Source of the DNA: Scortum barcoo
Lineage: Eukaryota > Chordata > Actinopteri > Centrarchiformes > Terapontidae
Direction of reading: 5' to 3'
NCBI GenBank assembly: GCA_023238725.1
Contig: CM041551.1
Location: forward strand, 5,093,259-5,157,258
Length of the DNA: 64,000 bases
Positions 21,536 through 30,518 of this stretch are shown one piece after another; the first letter of the stretch is position 1, and the number at the start of each line of letters is the position of its first letter. The translations under genes and the position numbers were made by a program. The notes beneath the pieces were generated by a model. That model was given only the letters and a program-made list of their open reading frames with translations, made no database searches and was not told where the DNA came from.

Positions 21536-22627
21536 TGTACAGTTTCTCTTTCAGCCTGAGGGATAAAAAAAGTGAGAAGAGCAATTACAAGAAATCAGTT
21601 CTTTATGCTCTTTGCTTGGTTTCAGTTTCATTATTATAATTTTGTTTTTTTTCGTGTGTCCATCCACCTGCCCATTATGCAATAAGGACTGTTAAGGTAA
21701 AGGTAACAAAGTGAATGGGTTACATTTAAGTAGTGAAGCAGTTATTGTTGACGAGATGACACAACAAACAAAACTATGAGAAAATTGTCTTGATAAAGCT
21801 TGTGACACTGAATACATAGTATTTGTCAACAACTGTTGCCATACCTTTGATCAACATAATTTGAAAACAGCATTAATCAAAAATAACCCTAATGTCAGGA
21901 TACAGGGCAATGTAAACACCAACAGAGACGAGTCTAATGATAAACAGCCAGCTCAAAACAGCTGCTCACATTACTGTGGCAGCAACAGATGAGACAAACA
22001 CTGACCTCCATCAACAGTGAGCAATCAGCTATCCACACCACTGTATCCGATCAATTTACAAGCTGAGACTGTGGCACATGATGGTGCGTAAACTTCTACA
22101 TTTGAGGCAGAAGAATCACTGCAGGTAGATGAAACTACGTTGGGCCCTGTGTTGATTCTCGTCATTCACACTACTTCACGACAAGGAAACATTGCAACAT
22201 CATCATGCACAGTCTTTCTTCCTCACACATACCGATAGTAGTCTCTGAAGCTAAAGTGCTAGCCTTACTACTATAAACGCCCTTCTTACAACCATGATAA
22301 GGCAGCTAAGTTAAGGTGACTAGCTAGCGGAATGCCAATCCCAAAATAGGATGGCTAGCTAGCCAGATGCTACTTCTTCCTGTTCAGTCCCAGCAGCTAG
22401 GTAGCGGCGAGCTAACGATAGCTCGGCTGTCGCTAGCAAATGCTCATCTTCTTTGCAATTTCCACACAATTGTACTGACAGCTCAGCAAAGCGTGGCGCC
22501 GCTGTCAAACAGAACAAGTTACTGAGGTCGAGCGTGGACTTTTAAGCAGTACGTACCTCAGAAGAGTATTTAATTGTTATAAAACTCAAGTTTCTCCGCT
22601 GTCACAGGCTTGATTTGTCTCACTTAC

Positions 22628-22690
22628 AGGTCTTCCCTACCTCCTGGATTATACCATTATTTCACACGGGGGGGGAGTTGTGAGCGAGCG
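22628..22690 (-). promoter_or_regulatory. cul2: Probable cul2 non-coding first exon and promoter edge
   Basis: On the minus strand a strong donor (GACCT|GTAAGTGAG) ends a segment at 22628. Splicing from here to the acceptor before 21555 gives a 5' UTR reaching ATG 21535. A weaker alternative donor (GAG|GTACGT) lies near 22558. The transcription start is not determined. Confidence 0.4.
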
Positions 22691-24049
22691 TAAACCGCAA
22701 GTTAAGCTTTTGTTTCTGGCTCTGCACCGTGGTAATGTGTGTGAGCAATTTTAGATTTTAGAGAATAGATTCTACATCAACTCATATTAACGATAATAAC
22801 ACCAAACACACCCGGAACCAAGTCAAAAGAACACCCATGGTTTACACTCATGGTATCGTCTAAAACTACGGAAACCTCTTAGGAATTAAAATACACTCGC
22901 AGGCATCATTGTATTTTATTTGCCCTCGGTAAAGAAAGTAGAAGTATTTGCCCCAGCTATACACCACATATACATTTACAGTGAGTCACGAAGCAGCTGT
23001 TTAAGCTTGTTATGTCCAATGATGTTTTCTCACCATACATCGACTCAAATGACGGTTGAGAAAGTTGAGAAGATGAGAAATATCAACCAGAAATATTAAA
23101 ACTCGTGGGTTTTATTACATTTTTAAACAAAACGATCCTCAAACTAATAAAACACACGAATGAATCACATGATATTGTGTGATATATTTTTATTGAAGTG
23201 ACAACCAATCAGAGTTAAAGAGAGAAACGTTACTGCCTAACGTCCCTCTGGGTTAGCTTAGATTTTAAAAGACGCACAGAAACACTTTGCAGTCATTCAT
23301 CAGTCTGTTATTAGCTGAGGAGAACAAGTTTTATGGTTGTCAGCTCAAAGCTCCCCAGGCTGCAAACAAGGTAATGATACAGCACAATTTAATGGGAGTA
23401 CAACAGCTTTGAACTGTTAGTCATTACAATGAGCTAACTTAGGCAGGACTCTAGCTAAAATATCAGTTACATAGCTGGACGGATATAAATCATGTGTGGG
23501 AACTATTATTTAATAGCTGACTATATTTATTCATATTTGGACGGCTACTGTTTGGCAGATGTTAGTTTGGTCGAACTACTTTACAAACTTTAGCTCTAAA
23601 TGAAGAATAACCTTCATTAGTTACCTGAATGAACCAGCAGAGGGAGCCATCAAAGGCCTGTGTTTGTAGTCCACCTTTTTCAAAATTCCACTTTTAATGT
23701 TAACAAACTCCCCTCCCCCTCCAAAAAACATTATTCAGTTTTGTTTCACTGGTAGAAGTCATGGCTGGTTGCACTAACCTCCCCCACTCGTCCTTTACTC
23801 AATAATTCAAGGCAGAGAAAACACTTGGGGAAATAGAGAAGTGCTTCAGCAGCTCCGGGAACTGGTCGAATCATCGTGCCTGAGAATGAAATGATTAAAG
23901 CTCCTTAAGATAATGATGAGAGGGGGGATTTAAAGGGTAGCAAAGCTGATAGTGGCAGCTCAGGGGCAACTCTCATTTAATTGTCTTACTGCCGCTATAA
24001 CACTGCCTTATATCTCCACTGAAAACCTTAACCCCCTCTAATCCCTCAG
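22691..24049. promoter_or_regulatory. Divergent cul2/crem intergenic interval with candidate crem 5' exon
   Basis: The interval separates the cul2 first exon from the first crem-like exon. A plus-strand segment ending CAAACAAG|GTAATG (23370) could be a 5' exon. It carries ATG 23333, but joining it to the exon at 24050 stops after 16 codons, so it would supply only a short upstream ORF. I see no other coding segment and no TATA box. Confidence 0.3.
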
Positions 24050-24196
24050 GTCAAATCGGTGAGTGCCCTGATCGGCGGCCCCAGTCAGTGCCGTTAACAA
24101 TGAACCAAGTGAAAGCAGAGGAGACGAATCCGCCATACACACCTGTGCCTGGCGTTCATGCACCTGTTTACCAGCAAACCAACCACAACCAGTACT
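24050..24196 (+). CDS. crem: Degenerate KID-type exon of crem
   Basis: The acceptor is CCCTCAG and the donor TACT|GTGAGC. In the frame that continues into the next exon it reads GQIGECPDRRPQSVPLTMNQ, then EETNPPYTPVPGVHAPVYQQ and TNHNQY. This lines up with the CREM/CREB kinase-inducible-domain exon: RRPSY followed by ILNEL, then an acidic EEE run, PP, and IYQTSTGQY. The serine after RRP is displaced by one residue and the KILNEL helix is not recognisable. An in-frame ATG with good context (24100) falls after the RRP, so a KID-less product starting there is possible. From that ATG through both Q2-type exons and the first bZIP exon the product would be 234 residues. The homology is my reading of a weak but collinear match. 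No coding exon upstream of suitable phase was found. Confidence 0.55.
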
Positions 24197-24900
24197 GTGA
24201 GCATGTCTGCAAGCACATTAACAGGCACAATGTATCCTACCGCTACCACTGTGCCTGCTTCCTCTTCTGCTGTTCATGATAATAACAGAGAAACCAGACA
24301 AATACACATCAAACTCTATAGACAGTAACTAACTCTGAAATAACTTACTTTACATGAAAACAGGCTTACACAGACACAGCCACCACACTTGTGGCCTTTA
24401 AAATTGTAATGGCAAAGCTGTAATACAGTCTATGTTGGCATGCAGCAGACACATTATCATCCATTTGTTTCTCATGATGAATGCAGGGCCAACACTCACT
24501 CTCCTTTTAGCTCTGTTTTGGCCTTCGTGACTTCTGAGGGAAAGATCTGGGTCTTTTGCTCGCTAGGTGTTCAAATAAGTTATCAGGCAAAGGTCATTTA
24601 TGTGTCTGCCAATTGGTACTGCTAAATTATTTAATATATTCAGGGAGCAGTCTCAAAATGATAACAACATATGCAAAAAACAGACAACCTGCACAAAAGT
24701 AGTCCCAAGTTGACACATACAAAGGGGACTTCAGTGTTACTGTTACTTATTTGACCCATCTTGACTTTAATTATAAAAATTATAGCATACTGTATGAAAA
24801 GAGTTTAAACCTTATGGTTGCCATTATCGCACATTGTGTTCGCACAAATTCCCTGATCTACAATTACCTACTTGGCATTTTTACAATTTTACCCTCCCAG

Positions 24901-25068
24901 GTGGGTTTTTTCAAGGAGGTACTGTCAAGTTCCTGCATGAGGGAACACAGAACCTGCCATCTATCGCCACAGCCAGCACACAACCACCACAGCCTCTATC
25001 AGGCACCCTTCAATATTATGGGGAGAGGCTGAATTGCATGCAGCACTACTGTATTCCCACACTGCCAG
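24901..25068 (+). CDS. crem: Q2-type glutamine-domain exon of crem, copy A
   Basis: The acceptor is CCCTCCCAG and the donor CCAG|GTAAG, with 168 nt in phase with the preceding exon. It reads FFQGGTVKFLHEGTQNLP, then SIATASTQPPQPLSGTLQYY and ends IPTLPG. The CREM Q2 exon has AQGGTIQI, GVQGLQALTMTN, PPPGATIVQYA and FFVPG in the same order, so this is a diverged Q2 exon. In full-length CREM this domain contacts the basal transcription machinery. Here the glutamine and hydrophobic pattern is weakened. Confidence 0.6.
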
Positions 25069-25197
25069 GTAAGACTTGTTAAGCAGACTTGTGATAATTA
25101 AAGAAGTGCCACAACATTCAGAAATAATCACAAATAAGTTATTTAAAAAAAAAATCAATTATTATTTACTTGGATCTTTACCTACCCACCTACCAAG

Positions 25198-25347
25198 TCG
25201 GATTTTCTGAGGGACATCCCGTCAGCTTCCTGCCTAGGCGGACACAGGACCTGCCAACCATTGCTATGACCAGCACAGAAGGACCACAGACTCTACCAAG
25301 ACCCCTTGAGTCTAGCTGGGAGACATCGGATTGCCCACAGAAGAATG
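25198..25347 (+). CDS. crem: Q2-type exon of crem, copy B
   Basis: The acceptor is CTACCAAG and the donor AATG|GTAAGC, with 150 nt. It starts and ends in the same phases as copy A, so it can be included or skipped without changing frame. It reads VGFSEGHPVSFLPRRTQDLP then TIAMTSTEGPQTLPRPLE. It is clearly related to copy A (GTVKFLHEGTQNLPSIATAS) at both DNA and protein level, so it is a tandem exon duplication. Copy B lacks copy A's QYY...IPTLPG end. Confidence 0.55.
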
Positions 25348-25618
25348 GTAAGCCAAACTGCCGGGTGACCACTGCCTCTAAATATGGATAGAAAAGAAGA
25401 GAAGAAACAGTGATAGTTGCTTTTCCTAATGGATTCCTGCATTGCTGCTGCAAATGTGAGCGGAAACTATTATACTATTAAACAAAATTATCCTTTAAAG
25501 AAAATGAACAGAGGCACTAAGTCACACAGAGAGGGATAAATATTAGCTGAGCAAGGCCATTGTTAATGACATTTACTTGACACATCAGCATTGATTTATT
25601 GATCACATCACATGTACC

Positions 25619-25887
25619 GGGCTGTACGGCGGTACAGTGGCTAGCACTGTTGCCTCACAGCAAAGGTTCCAGACTGAGTTCCCTCTGTGTGGAGTTAACT
25701 CTGTGCCTCTGTGGGGTCTACTCCAGCTCCTCTGGCTCAATCCCATGCAGGTTACTCTAGGTGTAAATGTGCATGTCAGCACTGTGATTGACTGGTACCC
25801 AGCCTTTCACCCAGTGACAGCTGGGATTGGTTCCAGCAAACCTGAGACCCTGTGTGAGGATAAGTGGTACAGGTAATGGATAGATGG
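25619..25887 (+). mobile_element. Full-length tRNA-headed SINE with 12-bp target duplication
   Basis: The element begins GGGCTGTACGGCGGTACAG with a Pol III A box (TGGCTAGCACTG) and a B-box-like GGTTCCAGACTGA. It continues through the same core and GATGGATGG-type tail as the copy at 5710-5949. ATCACATGTACC flanks it exactly on both sides (25607-25618 and 25888-25899). It lies in a crem intron. Confidence 0.85.
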
Positions 25888-25899
25888 ATCACATGTACC

Positions 25900-26931
25900 A
25901 CCTCCCTTTGCTAATTTCCTTCCCCCTGGTGGTAATGCATACATCCAAGTCAGAATCTTACAAGAAAGCAATGTATAAAATAAAAGACTAAACCAAATCA
26001 CATAAAAGAGGCAACAAAGTAAAGTGTTTTGTGAATGTTCTGAAGTCAACTATACCAAATGTTGAACCAACAGATCAAAACCTATATACCTATGGACTAA
26101 ACAAAGACAAATACCTCTTTGTTCAGGAGGATTTCATTTGATCTCACTGCAGTGTTTGAATGTAACTAGGTACATTTACTCATGTCGTGCAGTTATACGA
26201 CAGCCATGTAACTAATGACAGATTAAGATTTTACATACAAAATGAACGATGATCTTGTAAAATAGAGCTATGATGCATCTTTACAGCTTAAACTACCTAA
26301 TAATAGAGTATTGTAACGTGTGGTGTTGCTGCTTTAACATAAGGATCTGAATACTCCATTACTGTTTCACTGTTCACATTTCCAAACAAAGCAAAGGACC
26401 TCATCATCTTTCCTTAACAGGGTTCTATGTACCTCTGTTAACCTCTGCTGCTCTGCCTGCAGAGGGAGCCAGCTCCTTTTGCTTATATTATGAAATGAGC
26501 ACAGCTTAACAGAGTGTAGCCTGAATTTATAGTGCAGGTCTTACTTTGATTAAGGTATTCACATGAATGTTTAACACCTATTGAACCCTCTTTTGACATG
26601 CAGAGAAAATGCAGGGGGCGTTGGAATAATGATCATTATACCTCTTAATACTTGGTAATAAAACTATTTTCTTAATGACTTTTGTCAATACATATACATA
26701 ATGGTATATCAATATATATACACCATTGTTTATTGCAGTAAAAATAAGCAAACTTAGGATTAAAGCGATTGTTCAACTTCGGTACAAATCATCTGTGACT
26801 GTCCATTTTCAACAAGCTGTATTCCCCAGCCTTGTGCGCCAGCCTAGCTGAAGAAAATTCCTTCCCAAAGACAAACAGCAGAGCCCCTGACTCATAGCGC
26901 TGTGCTGAGGGAAGAGAGCAAACCGTACTGT
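25900..26931 (+). other. crem intron upstream of the ICER promoter
   Basis: Nothing gene-like was seen. The stretch is AT-rich, with a TA-rich run near 26690-26730. Confidence 0.4.
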
Positions 26932-26967
26932 TGACATCAGGAGCCCAGTGATGTCATGGTGATGTCA
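26932..26967. promoter_or_regulatory. crem: ICER (P2) promoter: three CRE/CARE-type elements
   Basis: TGACATCA (26932-26939) and two TGATGTCA (26949-26956 and 26960-26967) lie within 36 bp. They end 117 bp before the ICER start codon. The first is the reverse complement of the other two. Tandem cAMP-autoregulatory elements (CAREs) are the known hallmark of the mammalian CREM P2 promoter, where CREB activates and ICER represses its own transcription. Retention here argues that ICER autoregulation is conserved. No TATA box is evident. Confidence 0.8.
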
Positions 26968-27084
26968 ATGCCTCTAATTGTAAATTGCACACATAGCCTC
27001 GCTGTTGGCTGTGGTAACGTTTCAGTCAGAGAGAAGACTCTGGAGGGGACAGTTTCTCTTGGAGGACCTGGGCGTAGATACATT

Positions 27085-27551
27085 ATGGCTGTAACTGGGG
27101 ATGAGACAGAAACAGGTATGTTTGCTTCCATCTCCTTTACTGCCACACAAAAATAGGGCTTTTTTATTGTTGTTCAGTTGAAAAACTTGTTTGTCTCTCA
27201 AACAATACAGGTATTGATAATTAATTTCATCAATCAACATGGGAAAATTTAGCAATTGTTGGAATTGAAAAATTCCTGTTTAGAGTGATATAGTGGCTTT
27301 TCAAACATTTCATAGTTGTTTATATATGTCAGTGGCATTTTCCAAAACCACTATTAGGAGGATGAATAATTATTTCAAATAACTTCACAGGTAGGCCTAC
27401 CTCTGATGTTAGCTTTAAGTAAAGTAGCAAAGGATCGATGGAAACTCATTCTCCACAGCCAGCAGCAACAAGCAAACTCTGATGAGAAGCATTTTCACAG
27501 GGTCTGCTCGTCTTCTCAGACGTACTCTCTCTCTGTTTTCCTCTCCCCTCC

Positions 27552-27587
<36 letters not shown>

Positions 27588-29520
27588 GTGAAATGCTTCA
27601 TTGCTCTGCCCACTCAGAGCACATATAGCAGCAGTGGCTGACGTCGCCGCTTTTCCTGGAACAGGCCCCCAGCTGCGTCATGTTAATGTGAACCGGCGAG
27701 TAAGATGTGCGTTGACGTCAGTCACCGGCCACGCTGTGATTATATGCTGTTTCCTTTCACGGCTGCAATGTATCATGCAATTATTCATCAGCCGTATGGG
27801 ACGATATGAGGGGCAGTGAGCAAACAATGGACAGAAGGAGAAGTAGATAAGATAGCCACCATATCTCAGTGTGTATTTCTTCATGTTTCACTGTCAGCCA
27901 TTTAATAAAAGAAGATAATAAAATGTGGTATTCAGCACTTGGACTCTGTAATAGTATCTACTTATTTTTCATCTATTCAGCACTGCCTTGTATGCGACCC
28001 TGCATTTCACAGCACATATTGAATGAGCAAGTGATAAACACGCCTTTGAAATCTTGAAAAAATACAGAGAATTTACAGTATTTATTCAATGCTCTCTGAA
28101 TATAAGAGCCTCTGGTTTGCAAGAAATAATTAAAAAAAAAGTTACAGGACTGAATGTCAGCACCGTGGTTTTTCTAGCAACCCACTGACAAATTACTTCA
28201 GTCTTTTAAAGCTAAGACATTTGTTTAATAGTTTAGAAGTTTAGTAGTTTGAAACTGGCTGGTAGTTATTTGAAACTCCGGAGTGACTTCACACACAGTC
28301 TTCATCATGGATTTGCAGATACCAGTACTAACCCAGTGTTTTCTGTGTCTCCCCAGGCACTGCAGGTGACCTGACTGCCTGTCAGCTGCGTAACCCCAGC
28401 TCAAGCCTCCCACAGGGGGTGGCAGGGGCCAGCGCTCACTGCTCCCTCAAACCGGTAGAAGAGGCCTTACAAAAGAGAGAGCTCCGCTTGATGAAGAACA
28501 GGTAGAGAGGACCACATACATTCATCAGCTTGGACATTAGATCCCCAGCAATAAATCAACCATACCAACATTATTAGATGATATCGTCTATGTTAGATAT
28601 GCTATCAGTGTTTATGGTGGCTCATTCACTGTATAACTTCAGAGGTTTTCTTTCAATGTCCTTTCTGCTGTGTCTACTGTGAAATACACAAACACTGAGC
28701 AAATATCAGGTGACAATGGATGACAATAACTGCTTGTGATAATACGATTCACAAGCCTGTCATCATTTGACCGCATGACTCTCTTCCATCCAGTGTGTTT
28801 AGCTGCTAATTCTTAGGTTGTGTCACTCCTCATACAAATGTACGTTTGGAGTGAGGAGTGAGTGGCTGACGTGACCTTGTGTTTGTAAGTGGGTTAGCTG
28901 TATGTGGATATGTCTGGTTTACTGGTGAGCAAAATTGATTACCTTCTGCTTTTAATGTCTTTATCTCTGCTGCGTGTAGAAAGCTTTGGGCTTACTGTGT
29001 GTTTGGTGTAAACAACCTTTTGTCACTGCTGGTTCCGACTCCCACTTTCTTTGTTTGCATGTTCCCTGTCCCCACACATGATGATCAATAATGAATCTTT
29101 TTGGATGCTTTTTTTTTGTTGTTGATGATATCCTCCTCCTTTGGTTAAGTAATATGAAGGTCGTGAAGGTGTCTAATGTTACAAAAATGTTCATACTCAT
29201 CGTCACCTAAACATTCTGTGCCCACATGAGAAAACATTTTTGTAATTTCTGTAATGCCTCTTTTTCCCTCTCAGTGTAAACTGATTTATGACCAGACTGA
29301 GTTCTCTGTTGTATCTGGGAGAAAGCCAAGATGCTGAGGCTTCTTTTTAACAGTAACTGTTGTTGTTGCTTCCAGGGAAGCCGCCCGGGAGTGTCGACGA
29401 AAGAAGAAGGAATATGTCAAATGCCTCGAAAATCGCGTGGCCGTGCTCGAAAATCAAAACAAGACTCTGATTGAGGAGCTTAGGTCCTTAAAAGACGTCT
29501 ATCGACACAAAGTCGAGTGA
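27085..29520 (+). CDS. crem: ICER (inducible cAMP early repressor) form of CREM
   Basis: ICER is the short CREM product from the internal promoter. It has a bZIP domain without an activation domain, so it represses CRE genes. Coding exons: 27085-27115 (MAVTGDETET, near-identical to the mammalian ICER start), 28357-28501, and 29376-29520 ending TGA. All phases fit, giving 106 residues; mammalian ICERs are about 110-120. The middle exon reads GDLTACQLRNPSSSLPQGVA and ends EEALQKRELRLMKNR, matching the CREM exon that leads into the basic region but shorter and diverged at its centre. The last exon has the basic region REAARECRRKKKEYVKCLEN and zipper leucines spaced by seven, and ends SLKDVYRHKVE. 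This corresponds to CREM DNA-binding domain I. CRE-type elements upstream predict cAMP induction. The 28357-28501 exon also fits in frame after the Q2-type exons. Confidence 0.9.
27541..27588 (+). repeat. (TC)n tract
   Basis: A pyrimidine tract in the intron between the ICER exon and the next coding exon. Confidence 0.9.
27639..27720. promoter_or_regulatory. crem: Intronic CRE pair
   Basis: TGACGTCG (27639-27646) and the palindromic consensus CRE TGACGTCA (27713-27720) flank a short GC-richer segment that also contains TGCGTCA. It lies 0.5 kb downstream of the ICER start. It could be an enhancer or a further promoter; only the sequence matches support this. Confidence 0.45.
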
Positions 29521-29774
29521 TTCCTCTGATGAGGGGGATTGTGTGGACTGTTTTGGTGTACTTCTGTGGGGTTGTCATGAGGACTCTGGTTTTGCTTATG
29601 CAGACACACAAATGCACACTCGCACAAAACACTCCTTGTCCTTGCTGTTCACTGTGTTTACACGATGATGTCAATGTTTTTGGCTCTGAATTATCCGTGC
29701 GCCGCCACCAGCAAAAAACAAGAACCTTGTGTCAGGTCAGGGTCATTATCAGGAGTTTATGTCCCTTTGAACAG

Positions 29775-29949
29775 GGAGTCTGCCAGGGCGAGCAGGAAGA
29801 GGAGGATAGAATATATGTTCCGGCTGGAGATTCACAACAACTTCCTGGAAAAGGAGAACGAGATGCTGAAGGCCCAGCTGACACGCCTGTCCAACCAGAA
29901 CACACAAAAATCCGGCCAGGATCAGGCACCAAAGCCTTTGTCATTCTGA
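29775..29949 (+). CDS. crem: Alternative terminal bZIP exon of crem, strongly diverged
   Basis: The acceptor TTTGAACAG is followed by 175 nt ending in TGA (29947-29949). It begins in the same phase as the conserved bZIP exon at 29376, so either can follow exon 28357-28501 as the last exon. Used in this way the product ends LMKNR-ESARASRKRRIEYMFRLE, with zipper leucines at L, +7, +14 and +21 (LEIHNNF, LEKENEM, LKAQLTR, L), then SNQNTQKSGQDQ and a PKPLSF end. The bZIP signature N-x-x-(A/S)-x-x-(S/C)-R is intact. In mammals CREM also has two alternative bZIP exons (domains I and II), but both stay close to CREB. Here both redox-active cysteines of the CREB/CREM basic region (ECRRK and VKCLE) are replaced by Ser and Arg. 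The ICER form would be 116 residues. The poly(A) signal at 30513 follows, making this the natural 3'-terminal exon. Confidence 0.75.
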
Positions 29950-30512
29950 TTTGAGCTGCACAGCGTTACACATTCCTGAATGATCAGTTTCATAATTTCT
30001 CTCTATGAAAATATACCAGTATGTCAGAATAAATCTAGCTGATTCCACTGCAGAAATCCTGATTCCACTTCAGGTCACACATCTTCCTTTGTCTTTCATG
30101 TAGAGACCCACCAGGATCTGTATGTGCTTCTAACCTGTGGCATTGATATTTATTTGGACAGATTTCTCTTGCTTTTGTGTAGTTTTGAATACCCGTGGAT
30201 AGTTTGTATTTTAAAAAAAAGAAAAAAAAGTATTTCTCTTAATGAATGATGTATATTTAGTTAATTGTATTAACTTACTGTTTTGACTTCAGTTTTTTTT
30301 TGCTTCTTCTCAGTATACATGGCTGAATTTGGAAGTTATTCATGTAACTATCAATTTGAATGCCGTTATTTGATGCAGAAGTCCAGATTTTCAGTAGTCT
30401 TCTCTGTTACTGCTTTATTTCCCCTCTGTAACAACATGTCAGCTGTCATCTTGTTATGATCAAACCTTATTTAAAAGGTCTTAGAGCCATATTTTTTAAA
30501 TGTGTTTGCTTC

Positions 30513-30518
30513 AATAAA
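30513..30518 (+). terminator. crem: crem poly(A) signal
   Basis: AATAAA lies 564 nt past the stop of the second bZIP exon, followed by a T-rich, GTGT-containing segment. Confidence 0.7.

Noticed and set aside
25637..25876. 79-codon open frame in a crem intron
   Set aside because: It lies entirely inside the SINE with its 12-bp target duplication.
29665..29774. An alternative start upstream of the second bZIP exon, making a free-standing protein
   Set aside because: The frame is open back to 29665 but the upstream part is non-conserved and crosses the acceptor TTTGAACAG. Splicing from exon 28357-28501 supplies the needed asparagine-arginine of the basic region.
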